Source of the DNA: Populus alba
Lineage: Eukaryota > Streptophyta > Magnoliopsida > Malpighiales > Salicaceae
DNA: 64,000 bases
Direction: 5' to 3'
NCBI RefSeq assembly: GCF_005239225.2
Contig: NC_133299.1
Location: 10,420,967 to 10,484,966 of the forward strand
In this document: one piece after another, positions 48,051 to 61,369 of the stretch
How the letters are laid out: each line of letters opens with the position of its first letter
Position numbering within the stretch: the first letter of the stretch is position 1
The notes under the pieces: generated by a model
Databases searched by the model: none
What the model saw: the letters and a program-made list of their open reading frames with translations, nothing else
Told to the model about the DNA's origin: nothing
Program-made: the position numbers and the translations under genes

Positions 48051-48709
48051 TGATTCTAGGAAGGATGGATAGAGACGTAATAATGGAAGGATAAATGAGA
48101 ATTTCAAGGAACTATGATTGCATATCGTTGAATATATGTTTAATTTCATGCATGTATTGTGTGATTTTCCTTTTATGCTATATTTATTATATACATTATG
48201 AAATTGCAGGTCCTTCATATTCACGCTAGGAGTAGCGTTTTAGGTTCTCTAGTTTCCTTTTGCATGATTGAATAAGAAGATGAACATTAATGTATTTTGT
48301 CATTAAGGAACTAAATGACTTAATATGTAATAGTACTCTTTTTACATTAAGTATCGGGACATAAAAATGTATTATTCTGTATTTGTAATCTTAGTTTGTT
48401 TACTTGCAATTATTATGAATTATGTGTGTTAATGGCAAAGAAATGAGCATGCGAAATGTGAGGCATGTACCGTGAATGATGTGTTGTTGAGGTTCTACAT
48501 GATTATGATGTGATTGAGAAATAAGTATAATTGTACAGGATGATTGTCGATAACCTGGGACCTCCAGATATAAAGGAAACTCTGCCAAAATTTCAATGGA
48601 AATTTCGGCAAGTCTCAGATAAGTTCGGTGGATAAAAAAAAAGGCCCATTTTTTTAAAAGTTAATGCTCAAAGTTCTTTTATGAATGTACTAAATTACAG
48701 GGTGTTACA

Positions 48710-49910
48710 ATTACTCTTCTCTAGATTGACAACAACACCTCTTCACCGAGTTACAATTCTCCACCTCCTCAAGGGGAAACAGCCTCCGGAAACTCATGTA
48801 AAAATCAAGGCGCGATTCAACGGTCAGATCAAAATATTCGGCTTTTTTAAGACATTACCCTTGTCTAGACCTACAACAACACGTCTTCACCGAGTTGTGA
48901 TTCTGCACCTCCTCAAGGGAAAAGAGCCTCCGAACACTCCTGTAAAAATTTGGGCGCAATCCAACAGTCATATATTAAAGATATGGCTTTTTTGAGACAT
49001 TACTCTTGTCTAGACCTACAACAACACCTCTTCACCGAGTTGCAATTCACCACCTTCTCAAGGGGAAATAGCCTCCAGAAACTCCTGTAAAAATATAGGC
49101 GGGATCCAACGGTCAGATCAAAACATCTAGCTCTTTTGAGACATCACACTTGTCTAGAGCAACAAAAACACCTCTTCACCGAGTTGCGATTCTCCATCTC
49201 CTCAAGGGGAAACAGCCTCTAGAAACTCCTGTAAAAATATAGGCAAGATCCAACGGTCAGATCAAAATATTCGGCTCTTTTAAGACATTATTCTTGTCTA
49301 GACCTAAAAAAACACCTCTTCACCGAGTTCTGATTCACCATCTCCTCAAGGGGAAACAGCCTCCGGAAACTTCTGTAAACATATGGGCGCGATTCAACGG
49401 TAAGATCAAAAGATTCGACTCTTTTAAGACATTACTCTTGTCTAGACCTACAACAACACCTCTTCACCGAGTTGCGATTCTTCACCTCCTTAAGGGAAAA
49501 CAACCTCCGGAAACTCCTGTAAAAATCTGGGCACAATCCAACGGTCAGATCAAAAGATTCGGCTCTTTTAAGACATTACTCTTGTCTAGACCTACAACAA
49601 CACGTCTTCACAGAGTTGCGATTCTGCACCTCCTCAAGGTAAAACAGCCTCAGGAAACTCTTGTAAAAATTTGGGCGCAACCAACAGTCATATTAAAAGA
49701 TTCGGTTATTTTAAGAAATTACTCTTGGCTAGACCTACAACAACACCTCTTCACCGAGTTGCGATTCTCCACCTCGTAAAAGGGAAACAGCCTCCGGAAA
49801 CTCCTGTAAAAATATAAGCGCGATCCAACGGTCAGATAAAAAGATATGACCCTTTTGCGACATTACTCTTGTCTAGACCTACAACAACACCTCTTCAACG
49901 AGTTGCGATT
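48710..49910. repeat. 144-bp satellite array, segment 2
   Basis: Roughly eight monomers between the solo LTR and LINE-2. The monomer order here (for example the CTAAAAAAACACCTCTTC variant at 49300) recurs at 52480 and 53345, pointing to block duplication of several monomers. Confidence 0.93.
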
Positions 49911-51635
49911 TTTTTTTTTTTTTTGTAAGCTTACTTATGTATTAAAAGAAAATGATACAAAGAATATAATGGGCATACCCAAGATTTACAATGTGGACAG
50001 AAACGAAAACCAACAAATGGCTACAGGCTAGCCACATAACAAAACAAAAACTTAGACCAACTAGATATGCTAGGGGTACAAAATCAACCAGCTAAACATC
50101 AAATTAAGAGTCCATGTTGTTGACCCTCCAAAGTCTTTGGATCCTTATGTTTTCATCTGTTTGTTGAACATTCCTCATCAAAACAAGCTTATCGCGAATG
50201 ATACATTCGATTTGATCAAAAACCAAATTCAAAGCTTTAGACACATCTGCAAAGATCCTTGCGTTCCGTTCTTGCCAGATACAATACACTATAGCTGTGA
50301 AACCCAGTTTACGAGAAAAGTTTATGAAACTTTTGCCATGCCAAGAGACAGTGGCCAATTGAATCCATTCATCCAAGCTTTTTTTCATTCTTGGAATGTC
50401 GCATCTGTCACAAACATTCCACCATAATGCTTTCGTAAAGGAGCATTCAAAGAACAAGTGGTTGTGATCTTCATTATTGCGGAGACAGAGTGAGCACCTA
50501 TTGGGACCATGAATACCAAACCGATGAAGTCTATCCTGCGTTGAGAGTTTCAGTTGGATAGCCACCCAAAGAAGAAATGCATGTCTTGGGACAACATTCT
50601 TGAACCACACGATGTCATGCCAATCAACCATTTGATGATGAATTCTTAGTTGTTCCCAAGCTACTTTGACCGAGAAACTCTGATTTGGCGAATCCAACCA
50701 AACAATCTCATCCTTTTGCCCCTTAGGAGTAGATGTGGAAGGAATAGCTTCTATAATGGGGTGCCAGCCAATAGCATGAGTGATAGGAATTCTCCATTCT
50801 AAGTTATTAATCAGCACGTTCACTCTCGCGTTGTGATCCATACCTGAATCATAGATGAATCGTTCACCGTAAGTATCAGCGTGCGGGTTGTGACGATGCC
50901 AATTGTCAAACCATAGAGAGGTTGTCATTCCATCTCCGATGATGTGCTTCATCTTCGGCCATGCTAAGGATCTGAGCTTTAGAATCTTTCCCCAAGCCCA
51001 AGAGCAGCTTCCTCTCGCCTTGATTGTCTAGAAATTCCTACCTCGCAAGAGATTGGATCTGATCCAACTAGACCAGATTGAGCCATCTAAGTCATTGCAC
51101 AAGTTCCAAATATGTTTCAACAAGGCAATCTTGTTCCATTCTGCTATCCTTTTTATGCCTAGCCCCCCCTCCTTTTTTGGAAGACATACCTGATCCCAAG
51201 CCACTTTAGCCCTAGTAGTGCTCATATGTGAACCTGACCAAAGAAAGGATCTCATAATTTGCTCAACATTTTTCACTACTTCCCCAGGTAATAGGAATAG
51301 AGATGCCCAATAGACCTGGATGGAGAATAAGACTGAGTTAATCAGTTGTACTCGCCCTGCGAAAGAGAGTGTTCTGCAGGTCCAATGTCGAACTTTAGCG
51401 GTAATTCGATCCACGAGGCCCTTACAATTAACAGCCTTTAGTCTGGACGTGATAAGAGGCACTCCCAAATATTTCATAGGAAGCTCCCCCTCTCTAAACC
51501 CAAGAATACTGATAATTTGTTCCCTCTCAGCACCTAATGGACCGCTCAAGAAGATGTCACTTTTGTTTGGATTTGGATATAGACCTGATAGGACAGAATT
51601 TCTCATCTTTGACTTGATGATATTCAGCAAAGGGG
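49911..51635 (-). mobile_element. LINE-2: 5'-truncated LINE-1 relative with an inverted 5' end
   Basis: Target duplications of 14 bp (AACGAGTTGCGATT) lie at 49897-49910 and 51636-51649. The poly(A) tail reads as a T run from 49911. The body (-) matches the LINE-1 RT C-terminal part and 3' UTR. Frames at 51028-51663 and 50104-50952 cover the region after the catalytic box through RVNNMDS, with a Trp where LINE-1 has a stop. At the 5' end, 51592-51635 is inverted: it matches LINE-1 in + orientation (about 17130-17184, with 11 bp missing). This is the structure expected from twin priming. Confidence 0.92.
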
Positions 51636-54600
51636 AACGAGTTGCGATTCTACACCTCGTCAAGGAGAAACAACTTCCAGAAACTCCTGTAAAATTATAA
51701 GCGCAATCGAAAGGTCAGATCAAAACATATGGCTCTTTTAAGACATTAAACTTGTCTAGACCTACAAAAACACTTCTTGACTGAGTTGTGATTCTCCATC
51801 TACTCAAGGGGAAAAAACCTCCGTAAACTCCTGTAAAATTATAGGCGAGGCCCAACGGTCAGATGAAAGGATTTGGCTCTTTTAAGACATTACTCTTCTC
51901 TAGACTGACAACAACACCTCTTCACCGAGTTACGATTCTCCACCTCCTCAAGGGGAAACAGCCTCCGGAAACTCATATAAAAATCTAGGCGCGATTCAAC
52001 GGTCAGATCAAAAGATTCGGCTTTTTTAAGACATTACCCTTGTCTAAACCTACAACAACACGTCTTCACCGAGTTACGATTCTGCACCTCCTCAAGGGAA
52101 AACAGCCTCCGAAAACTCCTGTAAAAATTTGGGCGCAATCCAACAGTCATATATTAAAGATATGGTTTTTTGAGACATTACTCTTGTTTAGACCTACAAC
52201 AACACCTCTTCACCGAGTTGCGATTCACCACCTTTTCAAGGGGAAATTGCCTCCAGAAACTCCTGTAAAAATATAGGCGAGATCCAACGGTCAGATCAAA
52301 ACATATGGCTCATTTGAGACATCACACTTGTCTAGAGCAACAAAAACACCTCTTCACCGAGTTGCGATTCTCCATCTCCTCAAGGGGAAACACCCTCCGG
52401 AAACTACTGTAAAAATATAGGCGAGATCCAACAATCAGATCAAAATATTCGGCGCTTTTAAGACATTACTCTTGTCTAGACCTAAAAAAACACCTCTTCA
52501 CCGAGTTCTGATTCACCATCTCCTCAAGGGGAAACAGCCTCCGGAAACTCCTGTAAACATCTGGGCGCAATTCAACGGTAAGATCAAAAGATTCGACTCT
52601 TTTAAGACATTACTCTTGTCTAGACCTACAACAACACCTCTTCACCGAGTTGCGATTCTTCACCTCCTCAAGGGAAAACAACCTTCGGAAACTCCTGTAA
52701 AAATCTGGGCACAATCCAACTGTCAGATCAAAAGATTCGGCTCTTTTAAGACATTACTCTTGTTTAGACCTACAACAACACGTCTTCACAAAGTTGCGAT
52801 TCTGCACCTCCTCAAGGTAAAACAGCCTCCAGAAACTCTTGTAAAAATTTGGGCGCAATCCAACAGTCATATTAAAAGTTTCGGCTCTTTTAAGACATTA
52901 CTCTTGGCTAGACCTACAACAACATGTCTTCACCGAGTTACGATTCTGCACCTCCTTAAGGGAAAACAGCCTCCGAAAACTCCTGTAAAAATTTGGGCGC
53001 AATCCAACAGTCATATATTAAAGATATGGTTTTTTTGAGACATTACTCTTGTCTAGACCTACAACAACATCTCTTCACCGAGTTGCGATTCACCACCTTT
53101 TCAAGGGGAAATTGCCTCCAGAAACTCCTGTAAAAATATAGGCGAGATCCAACGGTCAGATCAAAACATATGGCTCATTTGAGACATCACACTTGTCTAG
53201 AGCAACAAAAACACCTCTTCACTGAGTTGCGATTCTCCATCTCCTCAAGGGGAAACACCCTCCGGAAACTACTGTAAAAATATAGGCGAGATCCAACAAT
53301 CAGATCAAAATATTCGACGCTTTTAAGACATTACTCTTGTCTAGACCTAAAAAAACACCTCTTCACCGAGTTCTGATTCACCATCTCCTCAAGGGGAAAC
53401 AACCTCCGGAAACTCCTGTAAACATCTGGGCGCAATTCAACGGTAAGATCAAAAGATTCGACTCTTTTAAGACATTACTCTTGTCTAGACCTACAACAAC
53501 ACCTCTTCACCGAGTTGCGATTCTTCACCTCCTCAAGGGAAAACAACCTTCGGAAACTCCTGTAAAAATCTGGGCACAATCCAACTGTCAGATCAAAAGA
53601 TTCGGCTCTTTTAAGACATTACTCTTGTCTAGACCTACAACAACACGTCTTCACAAAGTTGCGATTCTGCACCTCCTCAAGGTAAAACAGCCTCCAGAAA
53701 CTCTTGTAAAAATTTGGGCGCAATCCAACAGTCATATTAAAAGTTTCGGCTCTTTTAAGACATTACTCTTGGCTAGACCTACAACAACACCTCTTCACCG
53801 AGTTGCGATTCTCCACCTCGTAAAAGGGAAACAGCCTCCGGAAACTAAAAATATAAACGCGATCCAACGATCAGATCAAAAGATATGGCCCTTTTGCGAC
53901 ATTACTCTTGTCTAGACCTACAACAACACCTCTTCAACGAGTTGCGATTCTGCACCTCGTCAAGGGGAAACAACATCCAGAAACTCCTGTAAAATTATAA
54001 GCGCGATCCAAAGGTCAGATCAAAACATATGGCTCTTTTGAGACATTACACTTGTCTAGAGCGACAAAAACACCTATTCACCGAGTTCCGATTCTCCATC
54101 TCCTCAAGGGGAAACAACCTCCGTAAACTCCTCTAAACTTATAGGCGAGGCCCAACGGTAAGATGAAAAGATTTGGCTCTTTTAAGACATTACTCTTCTC
54201 TAGACTGACAACAACACCTCTTCACCGAGTTACGATTCTCCACCGTCTCAAGGGGAAACAACCTCTGGAAACTCATGTAAAAATCTAGGCGCGATTCAAC
54301 GGTCATATCAAAAGATTCAGCTCTTTTAAGACATTACCCTTGTCTAGACCTACAACAACACCTCTTTACCGAGTTGTGATTTTGAACCTCGCCAAGGGGA
54401 AACAACATCCAGAAACTCCTGTAAAATTATAAGCGCGATTCAAAGGTCAGATCAAAACATATGGCTCTTTTGAGACATTAAACTTGTCTAGAACTACAAA
54501 AACACCTCTTGACTGAGTTGCGATTCTCCATCTCCTCAAGAGGAAACAACTTTCGTAAACTCCTGTAAAATTATAGGCGAGGCCCAACGGTCAGATGAAA

Positions 54601-57600
54601 AGATTTGGCTCTTTTAAGACATTACTCTTCTCTAGACTGACAACAACAACTCTTCACCGAGTTCCGATTCTCCACCTCCTCAAGGGGAAACAGCCTCCGA
54701 AAAATCCTATAAAAATCTGGGAATGATCCAGCGGTCATATCAAAAGATATAGCTCCTTTGAGACATTGCTCTTGTTTAAACCCACTAAAACACCTCTTCA
54801 CCGAGTTGTGATTCTCCACCTCGTCAAGGGGAAACAGCTTCCAAAAACTCCTGTAAAAATATAGGCGTGATTCAACAGTCAGATCAAAAGATATGGCTGT
54901 TTTGAGACATTACTCTAGTCGAGACCTACAAAAACACCTCTCCAACGAGTTGCGATTCTCCTTCTCCTCAAGGGGAAACAACCTCTGTAAACTCCTGTAA
55001 AATTATAGGCGAGGCCCAACGGTCAGATGAAAAGATTTGGCTCTTTTAAGACATTACTCTTCTCTAGACTGACAACAACACTTCTTCACCGAGCTACGAT
55101 TCTCCACCTCCTCAAGGGGAAACAGCCTCCGGAAAATCCTGTAAAAATCTAAGAATGATCCAACGATCATATCAAAAGATATAGCTCCTTGGAGACATTT
55201 CTCTTGTCTAGACCCACTCAAACACGTCTTCACCTAGTTGCGATTCTCCACCTCGTCAAGGGGAAACAGCCTCCGGAAACTCCTGTCAAAATATAATCGC
55301 GATCCAACGATCAGATCAAAAGATTCGGCACTTTTAAGACATTACTCTTCTTTAGACCGACAACAACACCTCTTCACCGAATTGCGATTCTTCACCTCCG
55401 CAAGGGAAAACAGCCTCTGGAAACTCCTATAGAAATCTGGGAAGGATGCAAGGGTCATATCAAAAGATATGGCTCCTTTGTGACTTTACTCTTGTCTAAA
55501 CCCATAAAAACACTTCTTCACCGACTTGCGATTCTCCACCTTCTCAAGGGGAAACAGCCTCTAGAAACTCCTGTAAAAATATAAGCCCGATCCAACGGTC
55601 AGATCAAAACATATGGCTCTTTTGAGACATTACACTTGTCTAGAGCAACAAAAACACCTCTTCACCGAGTTTCAATTCTCCATCTCCTTAAGGGGAAAGA
55701 GCCTCTGGAAACTCCAGTAAAAATATAGGCGAGATGCAACAGTCAGATCAAAAGATTCGGCTATTTTAAGACATTACTCTTGTCTAGACCTACAAAAACA
55801 CCTCTTCACCGAGTTGCGATTCTCGATCTCCTCAAAGGGAAACAATCTCCGGAAACTCCTTTAAAAATATGGGCACAATCCAATGGTCAGATCAAAAGAT
55901 TCAGCTCTTTTAAGACATTACCCTTGTTTAAATCTACAACAACACGTCTTCGTCGAGTTGCGATTCTGCACCTCCTCAAGGTAAAACAGCCTCCGGAAAC
56001 TCCTGTAAAAATTTTGGCACCATCCAACAGTCATATCAAAAGATATGGCTCTTTTGAGATATTACTCTTGTCTAGACCTACAACAACACCTCTTCACCAA
56101 GTTGCGATTCTCCACTTCGTCAAGGGGAAACAGCCTCCGGAAACACCTGTAAAAATCTGGGCGCGATCCAACGGTCAGATTAAAAGATTCGGCACTTTTA
56201 AGACATTACTCTTCTCTAGACCGACAACAACTCCTCTTTACCGAATTGCGATTCTTCACCTCCTTAAGCTAAAACAGCTTCCGGAAACTCCTGTAGAAAT
56301 CTGGGAACGATCCAATGGTCATATCAAAATATATGGCTCCTTTGTGACTTTACTCTTGTCTAAACCCATAAAAACACCTCTTCACCGAGTTGCGATTCTC
56401 CACCTTCTCAAGGGGAAACAACCTCCGTAAACTCCTGTAAAAATATAGGCGAGGTCCAACGGTCAGATGAAAAGATTCGGCCCTATTAAGACATTACACT
56501 TCTCTAGACTGACAAGAACACCTCTTCACCGAGTTGCGATTCTTCATCTCCTGAAGGGGAAACACCTTCCGGAAACTCCTGTAAAAATCTAGGAATGATC
56601 CAACGGTCATATCGAAAGATATAGCTCCTTTGAGACATTACTCTTGTCTAGACCCACTAAAACACCTCTTCACCAAATTGCGATTCTCCACCTCCTTAAA
56701 GGGAAATAGCCTCCGGAAACTCCTGTAAAAATATAGGCGCGAATCAACAGTCAGATCAAAAGATATGGCTCTTTTGAGACATTAGTCAAGTCGAGACCTA
56801 CAAAAACACCTCTTCACCGAGTTGTGATTCTCCATCTCCTCAAGGGGAAACAACCTCCGTAAACTCCTATAAAATTATAGGTGAGGTCTAACGGTCAAAT
56901 GAAAAGATTTGGCTCTTTTAAGACATTACTCTTCTCTAGACTGACAACAACACCTCTTCACCGAGTTACGATTCTCCACCTCCTCAAGGAGAAATAGCCT
57001 CCGGAAACTCCTATAAAAATCTGGGAATGATCTAACAGTCATATAAAAAGATATAGCTCCTTGGAGACATTACTCTTGTCTAGACCCACTAAAACACCTC
57101 TTCACCAAGTTGCGATTCTCCACCTCGTCAAGGGGAAACAGCCTTCGGAAACTACTGTAAAAATATAATCACGATCCAACGGTCAGATCAAAAGATTCGA
57201 CACTTTTACGACATTACTCTTCTCTAGACCGACAACAACACCTCTTCATCGAATTGTGATTCTTCACCTCCTCGAGGTAAAACAGCCTTCGAAAACTCCT
57301 GTAGAAATGTGGGAAGGATCCAACAGTCATATCAAAAGATATGGCTCCTTTGTGACTTTACTCTTGTCTAAACCCATAAAAACACCTCTTCACCGAGTTG
57401 CGATTCTCCAGCTTCTCAAGGGGAAACAACCTCTAGAAACTCCTGTAAAAATATAGGCCCGATCCAATGGTCATATCAAAACATATGGCTCTTTTAAGAC
57501 ATTACACTTGTCTAGAGCGACAAAAACACCTATTCACCGAGTTCCGATTCTCCATCTCCTCAAGGGGAAACAACCTCCAGAAACTCCTGTAAAAATATAG

Positions 57601-58294
57601 TCAAGATCCAACAGTCAGATCAAAAGATTCGGCTATTTTAAGAAATTACTATTGTCTAGACCTACAAAAACACCTCTTCACCGAGTTACGATTCTCCATC
57701 TCGTCAAGGGGAAACAGCCTCCGGAAACTCCTGTAAAAATATAATCGCGATCCAACAATCAGATCAAAAGATTCGGCACTTTTAAGACATTACTCTTCTC
57801 TAGACCGACAACAACACCTCTTCACCGAATTGCGATTCTTCACCTCCTCAAGGTAAAACAGCCTTCGAAAACTCTTGTAGAAATGTGGGAAGGATCCAAC
57901 AGTCATATCAAAAGATATGGCTCCTTTGTGACTTTACTCTTGTCTAAACCCATAAAAACACCTCTTCACCGAGTTGTGATTCTCCACCTTCTCAAGGGGA
58001 ACAACCTTTGGAAACTCCTGTAAAAATATAGGCGCGATCCAACGGTCAGATCAAAACATATTGCTCTTTTGAGACATTACACTTATCTAGAGCGACAAAA
58101 ACACCTCACCACCGAGTTGCGATTCTCCATCTCCTCAAGGGGAAACACCCCCTGGAAACTCCTGTAAAAATATAGGCAAGATATAATGGTCAGATCAAAA
58201 CATTCGGCTCTTTTAAGACATTACTCTTGTCTAGACCTACAAAAACACCTCTTCACCGAGTTTCGATTCACCGTCTCCTTAAGGGGAAACAGCC
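51636..58294. repeat. 144-bp satellite array, segment 3, with higher-order repeat
   Basis: About 46 monomers. The block at about 52030-52895 is repeated almost unchanged at 52895-53760, an offset of 865 bp or six monomers. Open frames of up to 216 aa run through several monomers because 144 is divisible by three; the deduced 48-aa repeat has no known domain. The array stops inside a monomer (GGGGAAACAGCC) at the LTR of element B. Confidence 0.95.
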
Positions 58295-58489
58295 TGACAC
58301 GACCAAAAGATTGATATCTTCTCCCAAGTGCAGGAGTGTTGAAGTAATAAATAACCAGGCAAGATCGGGGTCGTACCACAGAGAGGTTAATTGTATAAAT
58401 TATATATAACAAGACAACAACAACAACAATAATAACAAAAATAACAACAATAATAATAACAATAATAGTAATAATACTAATACTAATAC

Positions 58490-58547
<58 letters not shown>

Positions 58548-58760
58548 CAGTACGTAGCGTTGTTATACCTAAGAATGATCTAAAAGATCAGGTCACAGGT
58601 TTTCAGCCTATATACTTAGTTTATTGAAAAGATCAAAGAGATATATTATATAATATAAACAGATTTCTGATGCGAATGAACAAGGCAAGACCAACAATAT
58701 CAGGATCCTTGATCAAACACAGAGCATACTTAACGTACATAAAAATATAACAAGAATGTA

Positions 58761-58827
<67 letters not shown>

Positions 58828-60286
58828 TTAGTAGTAATAATAATAATAACAATAAAAAGAAGAGGAGGAAGAAATTAATGAGAACTTTGAGATGGAAGAT
58901 TAATGTAAGGATTAAACAATGATAAAAACAAATGTCAAGGTTAGAGGATCCACCAATGGTATTTCAAACAAGTATAGTATAAACTCTTATTACTCAATTT
59001 GGAAACCACACACGAAGGAGGTTCCAATCGGATGATTTGTCATTAATAGCTCATTATAAATTATTAACATGATCATATTAATTATCTTATTTACATAACA
59101 CCAAACTTTTAAATATTGTCAGGAATTCATGATGTTAACAACAAATCAAGTTCCTTTCATAACCCAGGTGTAGGTAATACCATACGGTTGGGCTATGAGA
59201 GTGCCAAGCATTTGTTGTACCAAGTATTATATAACACAAATCTAGATTAACCATTTAACAAGCAAGGTATTAAGAATTAGTAAGATAAAAAGATAAGACA
59301 TGTTAATATTAAACATTAAGGTCCATGTTGAGTTTACACCATACTTGTTCTTACACCATTAGTGTAACCTTTTCACCTTGACATAATAAACTTAGCTAAA
59401 CATAATGAAGAAGAGAAATATAAATAAACAAAACAACAACATAAATAAGATACAAGTTAACTAAGGAAAGGAAAGGAAATGAAAAGCATAAACAAGAAAT
59501 TAATGAAAGCAAAACTTAAGAATTACAAAAAATATAAAAAGAGAAATAAAGAGCATCAACTTGATCTGAACAACCAAGCCCCTAAATACATGGCAAATGC
59601 CTCCTTTTATAGGCCAAAATTCAGAATTATTGATTTGATGACTAATTATTGAGTGGGTGGCCAACTTTTGACTTTATGAAAATCCTTATCTTCTTGTCTG
59701 AATAAAACGAAAATGCTAGCATCAGAACTGGGTACACTTGAAAGCATGAAAGTTGTAGGAAATTGACTCATCTTTCCAGGAAAAAAAATGGAATTGATTT
59801 GGACTTCTAGAACTTCAGATATGGGCCAAACACTGAACAGTGTTTGGGCTGTAGGACAGATTCGGACTTCTCCGTTGTTGCTATAATTTGGACTTGCAAA
59901 CGGCCTTCTTAGATCTTGATGAAAACATGAAAGTTGTAGGCCTATGTCTTACTGAATGTGTGTACAAATTTGAGATCATTTTGACATCTAGAACTCGAGA
60001 TATGACCCAATTACCGAACAGTATTCCAGTTTGGACTGCACCAACATCTCTTTTCTAAGTTTGGCCCTCTCTTTGTCATTTCAATTTCCATACTTGAACT
60101 CATCAATCAATCTTTTGATTTATATGATAGGCCTGCATTTAAAATGAACATTTACCATATATTAAGGCATTTTACAGTATTAGACTTGTTATTATAAAAC
60201 GTGCTTTAGTTAAGGAGTTATTGATACTTTAAGTGCAAAATGATGATATAAAACCTTGATAAATATGCATTTTTAAGTACTAATCA
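58295..60286 (-). mobile_element. 3' LTR of Athila element B
   Basis: 1992 bp, TGACAC...TAATCA. It is longer than the 31971-33874 copy mainly because of expanded trinucleotide tracts at about 58428-58545 and 58760-58850. It is otherwise very similar to that copy. Confidence 0.92.
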
Positions 60287-60300
60287 CACCCCCCCCAACC
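60287..60300 (-). other. Polypurine tract of element B
   Basis: On the minus strand GGTTGGGGGGGGTG directly precedes the TGATTAG start of the LTR. Confidence 0.85.
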
Positions 60301-60634
60301 AGCTTATTACTAGTCCCTAGTAATCAAAGCGTTAAAATAGAAAAAAACAATTTGCAAATTCCATAAAGCAAGGCATTCATCATTCAACTTACTTTAATCT
60401 ATCCAGATAAACAAACTCTTATTAAATTCATATATCTGCTCAATACCTCTTAAACAAGATATTACTAAACCTTTTAGTTGTGCTCAAAATATCAACATAT
60501 AGTTATGGGCCTTTACTCGGAAGAAAAACAAATTTTTGCTCTAATGTTTAAGGTTAACTTCCTTGGGTTAGGATTATTATCTTTTTTTTATATATATATA
60601 TATTTACATATAACTTAAAACACAATGCATCTTT

Positions 60635-60850
60635 AACCCATGTAACGAGCTTTCGGCTAATGACTCCCAGACCAGTTGGTCTTAGGGCATTAGGTGTTGA
60701 GACACCCCTATGAGCTTAGTAACTCGGGTTGGATACTGATATGTAGATAGTGCAATGTTTGATTCCCTTAAGCTTTTCTCCTAACCCATGTAACAAGCGT
60801 TGGGCCAATAGCTCCCAAGTCAGTTGACTTTAGGGTATTAAGTGTTAAAA
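60635..60850 (-). ncRNA. Tandem structured RNA element near the Athila 3' LTR (copy B)
   Basis: Same two-unit arrangement as at 25140-25345. Unit 1 (60657-60694) keeps CTAATG/CATTAG and AGACC/GGTCT with loop AACT. Unit 2 (60803-60841) has TTAATA/TATTGG, where copy A has CTAGTA/TATTGG; both pair using G-U. AAGTC/GACTT and the AACT loop are unchanged. This is a second, independent copy of the structure. Confidence 0.55.
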
Positions 60851-61369
60851 CACCCCTTCGGCCTTAATTGCTTAGGTTAGGGAGGATACGAAACCAAACT
60901 TATCTACCTTTTTATTATCATTATTTTTTTTTTTTTTGCAAATTATATACTATCCCTTTCCCTTAGTTGTTACCTTTAACAAAAGAACATAAATAATGTA
61001 ATAATCCAATGTGCAACCCACAATCATATGTTAATGTGTGTGTGTGAAAATGAAGGTTTAAGAATACTTGTTAAATGAGCATATGAGCATAATCAAGTGC
61101 TAACAATACGAGAGTTTGTAAACCTGAATATTTCAAGAAGTATTCTGATAGACCTTGTTAAGAATGTTTACTAAGATACGTCTCAAGAGTCACTTTAACA
61201 AAAGAACTCCTTTTACTCTACTATCCTAGTAACAACAGTTTTGCAAATAGTTTGTGAAATAGAAAACATGGTTTTTTTTTTTTAAATATCAACTACTACC
61301 CTTTCCCCCCAACCAAAATGAGACATTGTCCTCAATGTCTTAAGGTAGAAAGATAGAGTATAGAAGACA

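Larger units (their letters stand above)
42415..48709. mobile_element. Large solo LTR (chromovirus-like ends), with a nested insertion
   Basis: It begins TGTAAAACCCTG and ends CAGGGTGTTACA, with perfect 5-bp target duplications ATTAC at 42410-42414 and 48710-48714 inside a satellite monomer. Without the nested 944-bp LTR and its 5-bp duplication it is 5346 bp. No primer site, polypurine tract or retroviral domain is visible, so a very long solo LTR is the simplest reading. The TGTAAnACCC start resembles Tekay/Del-type chromoviruses, but that is a guess from the ends alone. Confidence 0.75.

Noticed and set aside
49294..49779. Open frames through the satellite as repeat-protein genes
   Set aside because: They follow from a monomer length divisible by three, break often, and have no promoter or start shared between monomers.
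58428..58850. Trinucleotide tracts as a CRISPR-like or regulatory array
   Set aside because: They are simple AAT/AAC microsatellites inside the LTR and vary in length between copies.
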